Source of the DNA: Symsagittifera roscoffensis
Taxonomy: Eukaryota; Xenacoelomorpha; Acoela; Convolutidae
DNA length: 64,000 nt
NCBI RefSeq assembly: GCF_963678635.1
Contig: NC_087062.1
Coordinates: forward strand, 32,198,704-32,262,703
Reading direction: 5' to 3'
This document shows, one piece after another, positions 19,686 through 29,386 of the stretch. The notes under the pieces are model-generated. The model was not told where the DNA came from, made no database searches, and saw only the letters and a list, made by a program, of their open reading frames with translations. A program made the position numbers and the translations under genes. Numbering within the stretch: position 1 is the first letter of the stretch; the number at the start of each line of letters is the position of its first letter.

Positions 19686-20312
19686 TTAAAACTTGAATTT
19701 CTTCTCCATGATAAATTTCACAAACAAAGTGTTTGAATCAATTTCCATACAACCATACCCACTTAAAATTATGTCAATTATTTTAGAAAACTCAGCAGCG
19801 TTTTCACCATTCAAAATATTAGTAAAGCGTTCAATTGTTACGTTAGTAATCAGGTCAGTTTGAGTTTGAACAGATTTAGTCTGCGAGCCGAAGCAAACTT
19901 GAGGCAATCGTCTGCGAACTGGAACACCACTAACATCTAAGTTGTTGATAGAGTTATAATTCACAGCTATTTTCAGTTTTTCCATCAGAGGGCCAGACAA
20001 TTCATAGTTGGAGCAACCCAAAATTAAATATTTGAATGTAGAGAGAAGACAAGGAACAACGAAGGCTTTTGAAGTCATCTTGTTAAGTAAATCGGTAGAC
20101 TCTTTCGTAAATTCGACCAGCACATGATAATGTTTTTCGTTGTCAATCGAATGGTTGCAAAAATCTAATTTATTCGAATGGGAGGATACTGCAAAATTTG
20201 CTTTTGAAGCGAAGCCTGAAAAGTTGGGTTCATGATTCAGGATGAAAAATTTGTAATTTTTACGGAATTGTTTGAAATAATCAGGGGATTTCTCATACAT
20301 TGCTTCAACCAT
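19686..20312 (-). CDS. Polinton minus-strand protein with HxH motif, unknown function
   Basis: 208 residues, read left from ATG at 20312, 37 bp downstream of the PC4-like gene on the same strand and probably cotranscribed with it. It contains EKHYHVLVEF (His61-x-His63 followed by hydrophobics), the form of the metal-binding HUH motif of rolling-circle replication proteins, and YLILGCSNYELSGPL. The other conserved motifs of HUH nucleases (catalytic Tyr in a suitable helix, motif I) are not evident, so the assignment is a suggestion only. No membrane segment is seen. It lies inside the inverted-repeat-bounded segment. Confidence 0.55.
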   Translation of the reverse strand: MVEAMYEKSPDYFKQFRKNYKFFILNHEPNFSGFASKANFAVSSHSNKLDFCNHSIDNEKHYHVLVEFTKESTDLLNKMTSKAFVVPCLLSTFKYLILGCSNYELSGPLMEKLKIAVNYNSINNLDVSGVPVRRRLPQVCFGSQTKSVQTQTDLITNVTIERFTNILNGENAAEFSKIIDIILSGYGCMEIDSNTLFVKFIMEKKFKF

Positions 20313-20349
20313 TGCTTTGAAGTTTCAATCGAATAACGAGTTGATAATG

Positions 20350-20709
20350 TTACACAACCCGACAGTTATCATCGTTTTCACTTTCGCATTCCTTTTCAGA
20401 GCATGAAGATTTTTTAGATTTGTTTCGCTTTTTTCTAAGTTTTTCAGTCACGTCGCAGTTTTTTGCTTTCGTCAACCTTTTAATTTTTGTGTAATTGTCC
20501 GCCAAGGACTCGAATTCACCAGTTGACAAAGTTATTCCTTGTCGATACTTAAAAGTTCCCTCTTCGTCTTTTTTGTACAATTTGATAGTTATGTAAGTAC
20601 CGGTCTGTGCGAATGTTTTTGCACCGACTCTAACTAAACGTTTATCATTCGAAGATATATCCCTAAAATCATCGAAATAGTCTACATCCGTGTCAAGAGA
20701 AGCGTACAT
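20350..20709 (-). CDS. PC4-like single-stranded DNA-binding protein
   Basis: 119 residues. After an acidic N-terminus, the segment from VRVGAKTF through TYITIKLYKKDEEG to RQGITLSTGEFESLADNYTK has the strand order and the GITL/E(F/W) helix of PC4/Sub1-type ssDNA-binding domains. The tail is Lys/Arg-rich, then acidic with several Cys. A ssDNA-binding protein fits protein-primed replication, which exposes long single strands. A TATA-like CATATAAAAA on the minus strand at 20891-20900, about 190 bp upstream of the ATG, is a plausible promoter. Confidence 0.7.
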   Translation of the reverse strand: MYASLDTDVDYFDDFRDISSNDKRLVRVGAKTFAQTGTYITIKLYKKDEEGTFKYRQGITLSTGEFESLADNYTKIKRLTKAKNCDVTEKLRKKRNKSKKSSCSEKECESENDDNCRVV

Positions 20710-21335
20710 TATAAATGAATAACAACCAACTGGTTTTTAGTGTGGAACGTTGAAGAATGACTGATCACAGTATACGAGACAGATCATGCGCTCCCAAAGT
20801 AAAAATTTAGGTGATAAAGTTTACGAGCGCCCTAAGCCATATTGATAAGACTTAATCACCAAGGATATAATTTCTTTAACGATAAACCTCTTTTTATATG
20901 GGTATTTAGTTACTTTTTCCCCCGGCTATTGTCTAAAAATCTTCTAGTGTTATTTATTGTGACGGTTATTTTAATGACTGTTATGAATCATGGTAATGAA
21001 TTTCTAACAGCATAACAATGAATGTCTGGCAAACTATCATGAAAACTTGATTTTGAGTGCTTTCGCCCGTAACCACTATAATAAAGCTGTCACATAAATC
21101 TAAAAAATCGGGTTTTCACATTCATTCCTAACATGACCTCAGGCGTCATGCTTAAAAGAATGAATAAAATTTGATAGCCTCGCCTAAAAAGTTATTAGCT
21201 TTGACCTAATTGAACTATGCCACCCCTTTCCTGATCTCATTTTCATTAATAAACTTTTCATACTTTTCATTCTCTCAATTTCATTTCGGTAGTTCAGTCA
21301 TTTCATTTTAACAAAACTTTAAACCTCTTCAAGTC
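20710..21335. promoter_or_regulatory. Divergent promoter region
   Basis: 626 bp between divergent start codons (minus-strand PC4-like gene and plus-strand gene at 21336). The minus-strand TATA-like box is at 20891-20900. Upstream of 21336 I see no TATA box, but TAGTTCAGTCATTTC near 21290-21304 resembles an initiator. No open frame of note. Confidence 0.4.
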
Positions 21336-21980
21336 ATGACTAGTCCTTTACAAATAATCTCAGTGTCTGATCGAGAAAGAACCATTATCTACCAAACATA
21401 CACGAGAGAGTCGATTGCAGTCATCCATCAACAGAAAGAGAGAGTCTCTCCGTCTACAGCAAGTCCGTTCAATGACTTGGCTCCCCGAAAAAACGACGAG
21501 AATCAAAACGAGGAATGGACTACAAAAAGTCATATCATGCTACCAAACTACCTCCTTGATCACATCGATCTACTTAGACAGAATCGAAAACGAATGTACG
21601 AGAGTTGCACTATTCACGAGAGCTATCCGGCATTAGAAAAGACGGAGATAAACGACACAACCTCGCTCGAGCAGTCTCCAAGAAAAATTCTCTTCGCGTA
21701 TGACTGCGAGTCAATGCCGTTGTATGAAAATCAGGAGGGATGTATTCGTGACTATGCAGAGCGCGAAGCGTACTGGGATATTCCGACAGCAATGTCTCCC
21801 GAGTCGTTTGTTAGGGGACCAGTTTCAACTCCAGAACAATCAACTTCCTATTCGGATGCTCGGGTTTCATCTAGTGCGGAGACAATTGATCTAGTCACCC
21901 CAGATCTCATTCAAGGCACTCCTCCAAATGCAGCTTGCTATGCGCCAAAAAAGAGAAAACTACAGTTTCGAGGTTTCTAA
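21336..21980 (+). CDS. Polinton protein of unknown function with NLS-like tail, 214 aa
   Basis: A lone plus-strand gene inside the inverted-repeat-bounded segment. The frame is open over 644 bp in an AT-rich region and uses a much broader codon set than the flanks, which supports coding. The protein is hydrophilic, Ser/Thr/Glu-rich and probably mostly disordered. It carries KRMYESCTIHESYP, a Ser-Pro-rich middle, TIDLVTPDL (a SUMO-interaction-like hydrophobic/acidic patch) and a C-terminal PKKRKLQF like a classical nuclear localisation signal. I recognise no family. A nuclear regulatory or host-interaction role is a guess. Confidence 0.6.
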   Translation: MTSPLQIISVSDRERTIIYQTYTRESIAVIHQQKERVSPSTASPFNDLAPRKNDENQNEEWTTKSHIMLPNYLLDHIDLLRQNRKRMYESCTIHESYPALEKTEINDTTSLEQSPRKILFAYDCESMPLYENQEGCIRDYAEREAYWDIPTAMSPESFVRGPVSTPEQSTSYSDARVSSSAETIDLVTPDLIQGTPPNAACYAPKKRKLQFRGF

Positions 21981-22231
21981 TAACTTAAACAAAAAACTTT
22001 CCTTCTTTTGTTTCAAATATTATTCCAAGGTTTTATATTTTCATTTTTGTTTGATTTGACTTCTAAGCTGTTTTAACATTACTGTGTGTATATTTTTTGT
22101 CTCAGTTTTTATTTTGCTTAATAGATCAATTAAAGTTTGCCCCGTAAAGTTTTCAGCAAAATCTTAGAGAAAAACTAGAAAAAAATCAGAAATCGAGAAT
22201 AATTTTACGCTAAAATTGTTGTTTGAGAAAG

Positions 22232-22236
<5 letters not shown>

Positions 22237-22262
<26 letters not shown>
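22237..22262 (+). repeat. GA dinucleotide microsatellite
   Basis: An uninterrupted GA run immediately before the hairpin cluster. Confidence 0.9.
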
Positions 22263-22265
<3 letters not shown>

Positions 22266-22275
22266 ATACACTTGC

Positions 22276-22497
22276 TCACTAGTGAACCCCATTTGGAATA
22301 TCCTTTTCGGGATATTGCTTTCTTTTCAAAAGAAAGATAAATATGGAAGGGTCCAACATTTTCTTGTTGGTAGTCCAACCATATTTATTTGGCTTTTTTA
22401 TCAAACACTCTCTGTCCTCTCTCTCTCATCATACTTTGTGCCCGGTGGGGTTAGCCAGGTCTTACGCAAAGTAACAGAGAGTGTTTTAAGCCATAAA
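22276..22497. other. Cluster of consecutive perfect hairpins
   Basis: In order: the palindrome TCACTAGTGA (22276-22285); a 7-bp stem 22297-22303/22310-22316; a 9-bp stem with one-base loop 22318-22326/22328-22336; a 9-bp stem 22338-22346/22379-22387 enclosing a 6-bp stem 22353-22358/22365-22370; and a 13-bp perfect stem 22403-22415/22474-22486 enclosing ACTTTG/CAAAGT (22433-22438/22467-22472), extended outward by GGCTT/AAGCC. Either a structured RNA or cruciform-forming DNA would look like this. No known family is recognised. Confidence 0.7.
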
Positions 22498-23100
22498 TCT
22501 GCATTATATTACATTCATATACATGTTTTGGGTGAAAAACGGACAATTTTTTGGTAAAAATGTGAAAAAAAAAAAAATTATGTTTTTTTTTCGAAAAATG
22601 AACATGACCCTTAACCCTGCTCAGAAATTCATGGCAAATTGATTGAGGGTAGTTTCAATGGATTTGGAGAGAAAAAAAATTTTTTCCCAATTTTTTTTTT
22701 TCAATATTTTCACAAAAATCAGATTTTCTCAAAAAATCACAACTTTTCAGGCGTCTACTCTCATTGATTGGGTTATAATTGTTTTTTTTTTGAATTTCTA
22801 CGCTTGTCCTAATTACGTATCAGATAGCTCCTAAAAATTTCAAACCACATTCACTTGAATTTAAAACGAACGAATAATTCAAGCTAAAAATGAAGGAAAA
22901 AAGAAGTTAAAAAATTATGTTTTTTAAATTTCGAACTTGACCAGTAGAACTGTGCTCGAGGTCCCACAAAACTTACTGGTTTTTTTGTTGATAGATTTAA
23001 AAGACACTTTTTTAAACATTACTTTTCCTTTTTTCACAACATAAAAAGTTTGAGGTTTTCCTTTATTTTGAAAAAAAAAATTTCACTTGAAATTACAGAA

Positions 23101-23212
23101 CGGGAGGCGTTCCCGAGGAGCGTAGCGACGAGCAACGCCGGGTTAGCTATTGCCCCTTAAACCAAACGGCCATGCCTTAATATTTCGAAGGACATGATAT
23201 GAAATGTTTCAC
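23101..23212 (-). repeat. Internal inverted repeat, right arm
   Basis: The complement of 19478-19588. Its inner edge begins CGGGAGGCGTTCCCG and its outer edge fades after about 23212. Between the arms lie two minus-strand genes, one plus-strand gene and the hairpin cluster. Confidence 0.85.
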
Positions 23213-23922
23213 GGGACACCGAATGACATGAAGGAAACTTTGATTCCGATATCTTTTACACATTCAAATGACAATCTATGCTTATCATGCATCGGTAACT
23301 ATCAAGGTGTCAAATTTGCAAAATTTTCATTTTTTAAGTTTACTATTTTTTCAACTTAATTAGTTAGTTGAGGGCTTTACTTTCTGAATACTTTTATCTC
23401 ATAAATCTACTTTTTATTATACCTATTTACGCAAACCAAGAAGTGGGCTTGAAATCATTAGGAAATTACTGTTTCACGGTTAAAATTAGTCAGAAAAAGT
23501 TTTAGGCTCTATCTGAATCATTCTAAGCATTAAATTTTGTAATTTAGTGCTGAAATGTTAATTGAAAGTCTAAACCAGTCGCCTAAAAAAAGCCAAAATT
23601 TTATCGCTAACCCTTAAAATTAACAGCAAAAGTTTGAGGCTGTAAATGAATCAGTTTTTAGTATACAAAACCCCTCCACTTGAGCAGAGTGATGAGACAT
23701 ATAGAGCTTAAAGCTAGAATAAACCCTGTTTTTGGAAAGGAAAAGACTTATTGCCAAGACGGCGAAGTATAACTCTCGTTAATGGCTTCTACTTGCCCTT
23801 ACCCGCAAAGTTTTTTGGTGCTAGTCACTTCTCGCTTTTGCTTTTCCATAACCAGTTCTACTTGAAATTCTCCTAAATTTTCTTGAAATTTTCCTGAATT
23901 ACTTCAGTAACTTCAACAAACA

Positions 23923-26900
23923 ATGCCGAACTCTACTTCTATCGCGACACCTGTTCCTTGCCAGCAGTGCGGAAAAATACTGAGCTCTAAAAGGAACTTG
24001 AGAAGACATGAGCAAAAAGTTCACAAGATCCTTCCTCCCCCTCCTCCTCAAACTGTTTGCGATGAGTGTCTAGAGTCATTCGAGAGTTTGTCGGAAGCCC
24101 GAGAACACGTCGAGCTGGTACATGACATGACTTCGAATAGTCATTGTATCTATTGCCATACAATATTTCTCACCGCGGAAAGCTATGGACAACACTTGCT
24201 GAAGAAGCACGCATTGCCTGTTTGGGACGGCATTGAGACGACGTCTTCCGCTGCCCCAACGGAAAGCGCGTTCAGAGGCAAATTGCGTCGATACGATCTC
24301 AAAGTTGGTGAAAAAGAAATGGATTTGCTTCAAGTCATGATGCAAAACAAGGAGGAAATAGATGCTCTTATACTGGAAAGGGTCAAAGAGGGTCCGAACA
24401 AGGTGCAATTCCATGTGGAAGTGGGAATGATCAAAATTCCCACTGTGCAAGACGGGGACAGTGGAAACTTCGAAAGGACCATGCTGTTTCTGAACACTAA
24501 GACATTGACAGTGTACTTCGAGGGAATAGCTGGGGTTCAATTCTTGGAACTGATTGAACATATGGTCAACCAAGTCAATTCGTTCTCTTCTCATGGTAGC
24601 GGATGGATTATTGACAGAATTGAAAAATTGCAAATCAGTTTCGCGGCCTTCTCACCAATAAGAGCAGGATCCTACCTCGAGCTACCTGATGCACTCAGCG
24701 CAGCATCTACTCTGCTCACAAATATCAACACTAAAGATGATGACCGTTGCTTTCTCTACTCCTTTGTTGCCGCATATCACAATGTGAATGAGCCGGCCCT
24801 CTACCCCACATCTAGACGGTGGCTGGAGAAAAACAAAGTCTCAACCTACAATCTCGACAAAGAAGGAATTGTGAAAATCAATGGGGAATACGAAATGCCA
24901 ATGGGTCTGATGGATATGGACAGATTTGAAAAGTTGAACAATTGTCAAATCAACGTCTTCCGGTAAGCAAATTCTAATTTCCTTCTAAAAATTTTAAAAT
25001 TCCTTCAATAATGTTCTTCACCTATTCAAACACCCTTTTTATTTCATTTCAAACCTAGGTATAAAAATTATTTTTCTGTTCAGGTACAACGATGGCGAAT
25101 TGTTGCCCATAAGAGTATCGAGCAGATTCACTACTAGCCTGATTGTGGACTTGTTGCTGCTGACAGATGGATCAAAATATCACTATGTGTTGATAAGTGA
25201 TCTCCAGAAACTGGTCGAGTACGTGCGGCACAAAGTGCACCGATTTCAATCTGAGATTTGTCGCAAATGTTTCCACACATGCGCTTCATTCGAAACTTTG
25301 AGAAGACATCAAGAACTGTGCTACCAAGACGAAGATGTCGTCATAACAATGCCCAAGCCGGGAAAAGATGACCACAAGTTCAAAAACTTAACAGCTCGTT
25401 GGTACGTACCCAGAGTAATCTACTTTGATTTGGAGTCACTGCTCTTACCAGTATACGGACCGCAACCTGATCCGCGAAAATCTAGCACGCAAACAATTGA
25501 AATCCATCAACCGTGCGGCTACGCGTTAGCAGTAATCGAATTTGGGAAAAAAGACCTGTTAAAGTTTGAGCTTAAAAGAGGACCGAATGTGATGGAAGAG
25601 CTAATTAGCTCCCTTGAATCGTTAGCGAGACAAATTTACGTAGAAAAAAGGAAATATTACACTTTCACTGGTATAACAGACCAGGAACGGGAAGATGCTA
25701 CAATTTGTTGGATATGCGAGAATGATTTTTCCGACAATGATCAAGTGGTACTTGATCATTGCCATTACACCAACAAGTTTCTGGGTTGGGCACACAATGA
25801 GTGTAACGTTAATAGAAAAACAACAAATTACATTCCAGTGGTAGCTCATAATTTGTCAAATTATGATTTACACTTTATAATCAAAGCGCTGGCAAAAAGC
25901 GATTCGGAAAACACTTTTTCCGTAATACCCGCATCTGAAGAAAAATATATATCCTTGACAATCTCAGTCTACATAAAAACGTACACGGACAAAAACGGAA
26001 AAATCAAAAAACTCTACGAAAATCTGAGATTCATCGATTCGTATAGGTTCATGCTGGCATCGTTGGCAAAACTTGTCGATAATTTGCCCAACGAAAAGTT
26101 TTTTCTGCTGGAGAACTATTTTGAAAAACTCGGCCACTCACGTGAAAAAGTCAGTCTGTTGAAACAGAAAGGGCATTACCCCTACTCATACTTCAACTCA
26201 TTCGAAAAATTCCGAGAAACTCGCCTTCCCCCACGAGCAATGTGGAAAAATAGTCTAACAGGAGGGGATGTGAGTGTTTCAAGAAGCGAGTACAATCATG
26301 CCCTTAAAGTTTTCACCGAACTGAAGTGTGGCTCACTTGGTGATTACCACGACTTGTACTTGACTACAGATGTGCTATTGCTTGCTTCCGTTTTCGAAGC
26401 TTTTCGTGAAGTTTGCTATCAAACATACGGGCTGGATTGCGCCTGTTACTTCACGGCAAGTAACCTTTCCGGGGACGCCTTTCTAAAAGTTTGTAAGCCC
26501 GAACTGAAACTCTTAACGGACCGTGAACATCTAGACCTTGTGCAGCGAATGATACGAGGAGGCATGTCGTCGATTTACGCGCGCCGATTTTACAAAGCAA
26601 ACAATAAATACCTCGACGATTTTTCGCCCTCAGAACCATCAAGCTACATCCTCAATATTGATGCAAACAATTTGTACGGGGGGATAATGAAACACTGCCC
26701 TTTGCCCTTAAACGATTTTTCAATAGTTGAAAAAAGTCTGGCAGACATACTGCTCACCAGCGAAACATCAGAATGGGGTTATATAGTTGAAGTCAATTTA
26801 ACCATACCCGAAGAGCTTCACGACTTCTTTGCTGATTACCCCCTTGCCCCCTCTCGTGAAGTAGTGGACATCGGTGCAATGAGCAACGAGCAAGTCGACA

Positions 26901-28503
26901 TGTTGGGAAAATTGGGAATCACCACACTGTCAAAAGTGCCAAAGCTTCTACAGACCTTGCATCCTAAAGAAGGTTATGTTTTGCACTACCTTACCCTAAA
27001 ATTGTACCATGAGCTAGGAATGAAAATAACTCACCTCGGAAAAGTTCTTCAGTTCCGCCAAAGTCACTGGATGGCACCCTTTGTCGACCTCAACACCCGC
27101 CTACGAAAAGCCGCGGTAAATAAATTCCAGGAGAACTTCTACAAGCTAATTGTTAATTCAGCTTTCGGTAAGACAATGGAGTCTAAGTTAGGAAGAAAGA
27201 AGCTGGAGATTGTAAGGAATGAGAGAGAACTTTTACAAAAAACAGCTCTGAGCACAATGAAAAGCTTTCAAATCATTGACGATCAATTAGCCACAATTAG
27301 CTTTTCAGTAACAAAAATATTGTGGGATAAACCTATGATAGTTGGTGCGACCATCCTAGACCTCGCCAAGCGTTTCATGTTTCAGTTTCACTATCAAAAA
27401 ATGAAACCAAATCTAAACTTGGAACTCCTTTACTCCGACACGGATAGTTTTATTTACGCCATAAAAACTGATGACGTTTACCGAGACTTGGAGAAAATAA
27501 AAGCTGATTTCGACTTTTCAAATTACGATAAGGACCATTTCTTGTTCGAGGATACCAACAAGAAAGTTGTGCTGAAGTTCAAAGACGAGACTGGTGGGAA
27601 GCCGATCAGAGAATTCATCGCCCTAAAACCGAAACTATATTCGGTCGTCCTTAATGGTAAATAAAATTTAAGCCACCCTTCCATCCCCCATTCCTACCTT
27701 TTACAGAACAAAAATACCACCACCAACCTACCTACACCCCTTAATTTGTTGCATTAAACTATGGGCATTTAGCTGATTTAGGCAACATTATACAATGTTG
27801 CCTAAACGTTGATTTATCTGACAACATATTCCCTCTTGTTTCCTCTTTTTTAATCATAATTTAGAGTCTTCTGCTCTTTTTTGGTAAAATGAATCAAATT
27901 TTGTTCGGTATAAATTGAGTTGCTGAAGTGAAATGAAGCTATCCCCAACGTTGTAGAAAAGAATAATAATTTTGCTATTGTTTAGAAGGCACTCAAAAAT
28001 TGAGTGCCAAAGGAATTAAACGGAGTGCACAGAGAGAACTGGTCCACCAAACCTTCAGGGACACATTATTCACTGGAAAAACAATGAGAGTATACAACTA
28101 TAATATAGTTTCGAAAGGTCACACCAATATGACAGTGAAACAAAACAAACTTGCATTATCACCATTCGACTCAAAACGTTTTCTACTTTTCGACGGAATT
28201 TCGACAGTGCCCTTTGGCCATAAAGCCGCTGAAGAAAATGCTTTTCTAGAAGACATTTACATGGACACCGAGTGGGCCAACTCATACAATGAAACTGATA
28301 ACAGTTCTCCCGATTTTACACTCCCGGATTGGGGATTTTTACAGCGGCCCTACTCAGAAGCAGAGCTGCAAGAAGAAGAAGAAGCTTCTAGTAGCCGAGT
28401 CCGTGAACGTCCCCCTATAAAAAACCCATTTATTTTATCTGAAGCTTCAGAAGAACGACCATCTAAAAAACACCGCAAAGAAAACCAAAACAATAAACAT
28501 TAA
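23923..28503 (+). CDS. POLB: Protein-primed family B DNA polymerase, three exons
   Basis: Exons 23923-24962, 25084-27656 and 27986-28503 join in frame (4131 nt, 1376 residues). The order is: three C2H2 fingers (about 13-34, 47-68, 76-97); a conserved N-region (HVEVGMIKI); another Cys/His finger near 406-426; exonuclease motifs Asp462-x-Glu464 (YFDLES), HNLSNYD (602-608) and YLTTD (about 772-776); an endonuclease-VII-like CxxC...DHCH...AHNEC finger (555-587); polymerase motif A DANNLYG (Asp873), motif B VNSAFGK (about 1037) and motif C YSDTDS (1130-1135). Exon 3 supplies the conserved C-terminus (LALSPFDSKRF, STVPFGH) and an acidic tail with KKHRK. All catalytic motifs are present, so the enzyme is probably functional. 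It replicates the element from a protein primer. Confidence 0.95.
24963..25083 (+). other. PolB intron 1 (121 bp)
   Basis: Donor CG|GTAAGC at 24963 and acceptor TTTCTGTTCAG ending at 25083, preceded by a T-rich tract. Removing it restores an Arg codon across the junction and continues the conserved NVF-R-YNDGE stretch. Unspliced, the frame stops at 24964-24966. Confidence 0.9.
27657..27985 (+). other. PolB intron 2 (329 bp)
   Basis: Donor AATG|GTAAAT at 27657 and acceptor TTGTTTAG ending at 27985. The intron contains several stops and a 13-bp perfect hairpin (27777-27806). Splicing in phase 1 joins YSVVLN to the KGIKRS segment, which is contiguous in Polinton polymerases. Without splicing the polymerase would lack its conserved C-terminus. 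Confidence 0.85.
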
Positions 28504-28865
28504 AGTCTGAAACATATATTTTCAGATGATTTTTACTCTTCGTCCTTTTTATACTTCGACTTGTATATGTTTTGGTTTTTACCAATTTACAACTAATAAA
28601 ATACTCGTATTGAGCTCAATCACTGTTTTAACATAAATAGCTTCAGGCAAATAAACTAGTAGACACAAACCAAGTGTTAATTCAAACAAATGTGTGAAAT
28701 CCTTAGGCTTGTTTTGAATAATAAACTTTAATAGCATGACAAATCTTTGACGAAAAGAAAGAAAGCCAGGAAATGATATCCACATGAAACTAGGACGAAA
28801 AAAGAAAAGTTCAGGAATTAGGACGATTAATTTTAATTATCGCGGGAAAAGGGACCGCTTTCAAA
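28504..28865. other. PolB 3' region
   Basis: AT-rich sequence between the polymerase stop and the right inverted repeat. AATAAA at 28595-28600, 92 bp after the stop, is a good polyadenylation signal. No gene seen. Confidence 0.6.
28595..28600 (+). terminator. Polyadenylation signal AATAAA
   Basis: Canonical hexamer 92 bp downstream of the PolB stop codon, correctly placed to end the polymerase transcript before the terminal repeat. Confidence 0.55.
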
Positions 28866-29097
28866 GGAATTAGAAGGAATTATTGTATCGCGTCCCGGTT
28901 GTTGAGCTCAGCTTAACAAGATCCTAAGGAGGGGGTCTTTTACTTTAGGGGTGGGAACTTGCGATCATTTACAAAATCCTAGGATAGGGGTCCTCCAAAA
29001 AATTAAGGACCCCTTTCCTAGGATTTTGCTTTACGTGAGGACCCCCCCCTTAGGAAGGACCCCCCCCTTAGGATCCGGGACACGATACAATACTACT
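28866..29097 (-). repeat. Right terminal inverted repeat of the Polinton
   Basis: The complement of 10758-10996, ending CAATACTACT. C runs here are shorter than the G runs on the left. The same foldback arrangement is present: TTGTATCGCGTCCCGG near 28884 faces CCGGGACACGATACAA near 29075. Confidence 0.93.
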
Positions 29098-29103
29098 ACT
29101 AAC
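29098..29103. repeat. Right 6-bp target-site duplication (ACTAAC)
   Basis: Identical to 10752-10757 and followed by the continuation GGTATTGCTGG also seen after the empty site at 8974. Confidence 0.95.
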
Positions 29104-29386
29104 GGTATTGCTGGTTCCATCCATGAGGCAGCGTGCATATGTAGACAAAAACAACCTCTTACTGTCTCTTCAGGAAATATTCCCTTCGTTTGTGCTTCAT
29201 GTGCTTCGAAAACTGACAAAAACAGACACAAATTGCGGAGGTTTTTAATTTTTTTATACTTGAACTTATAGAAACACTGATCACACTAAGCAGTGTGAAA
29301 TATTATTCAGATTATACTGATGGCTGCTGCTTTTTTGAGGAAAGCGCAGTGGCATAAAGCTATTATGGAGAATAACAAGAAAAACA
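29104..29386 (+). repeat. Tandem duplication, copy 2, right part
   Basis: Continues copy 2 after the Polinton and matches 8974-9256. Host sequence unique to this side starts at 29387. A frame through it encodes HEAACICRQKQ and FVCASCASK, a Cys/His pattern that may be a PHD-finger relic but is too short to call. Confidence 0.93.

Larger units (their letters stand above)
21981..23922. other. Non-coding interval with structured DNA and repeat arm
   Basis: 1.9 kb without a supportable gene. It contains the GA microsatellite (22237-22262), the hairpin cluster (22276-22497), AT-rich filler, the right inverted-repeat arm (23101-23212) and the presumed PolB promoter (about 23700-23922). The short open frames at 22282-22557 and 22643-22834 overlap palindromes or homopolymers and look spurious. 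Confidence 0.6.
10758..29097 (+). mobile_element. Complete Polinton/Maverick element, 18.3 kb
   Basis: Boundaries rest on four observations: inverted termini AGTAGTATTG / CAATACTACT, long terminal inverted repeats, the ACTAAC duplication, and the empty site at 8968-8973. The element encodes the hallmark Polinton set: protein-primed PolB, retrovirus-like integrase, packaging ATPase, adenain-like protease, major and minor capsid proteins. Several conserved small Polinton proteins are also present. All core genes are open except the pX-like gene, which has one in-frame stop, so insertion is recent. The capsid genes imply a virus-like phase; whether it forms particles is unknown. Confidence 0.97.

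Noticed and set aside
22282-22557. 91-residue plus-strand open frame inside the Polinton
   Set aside because: It runs straight through the hairpin cluster; its openness follows from the palindromes and it has no recognisable domain.
22643-22834. Phe-rich open frame inside the Polinton
   Set aside because: Built from T homopolymers; no sign of coding.
24076-24633. 185-residue minus-strand open frame
   Set aside because: Shadow of PolB exon 1.
28951-29271. Open frame crossing the right terminal repeat into host DNA
   Set aside because: It is half terminal repeat and half duplicated host sequence, so it cannot be an ancestral gene.
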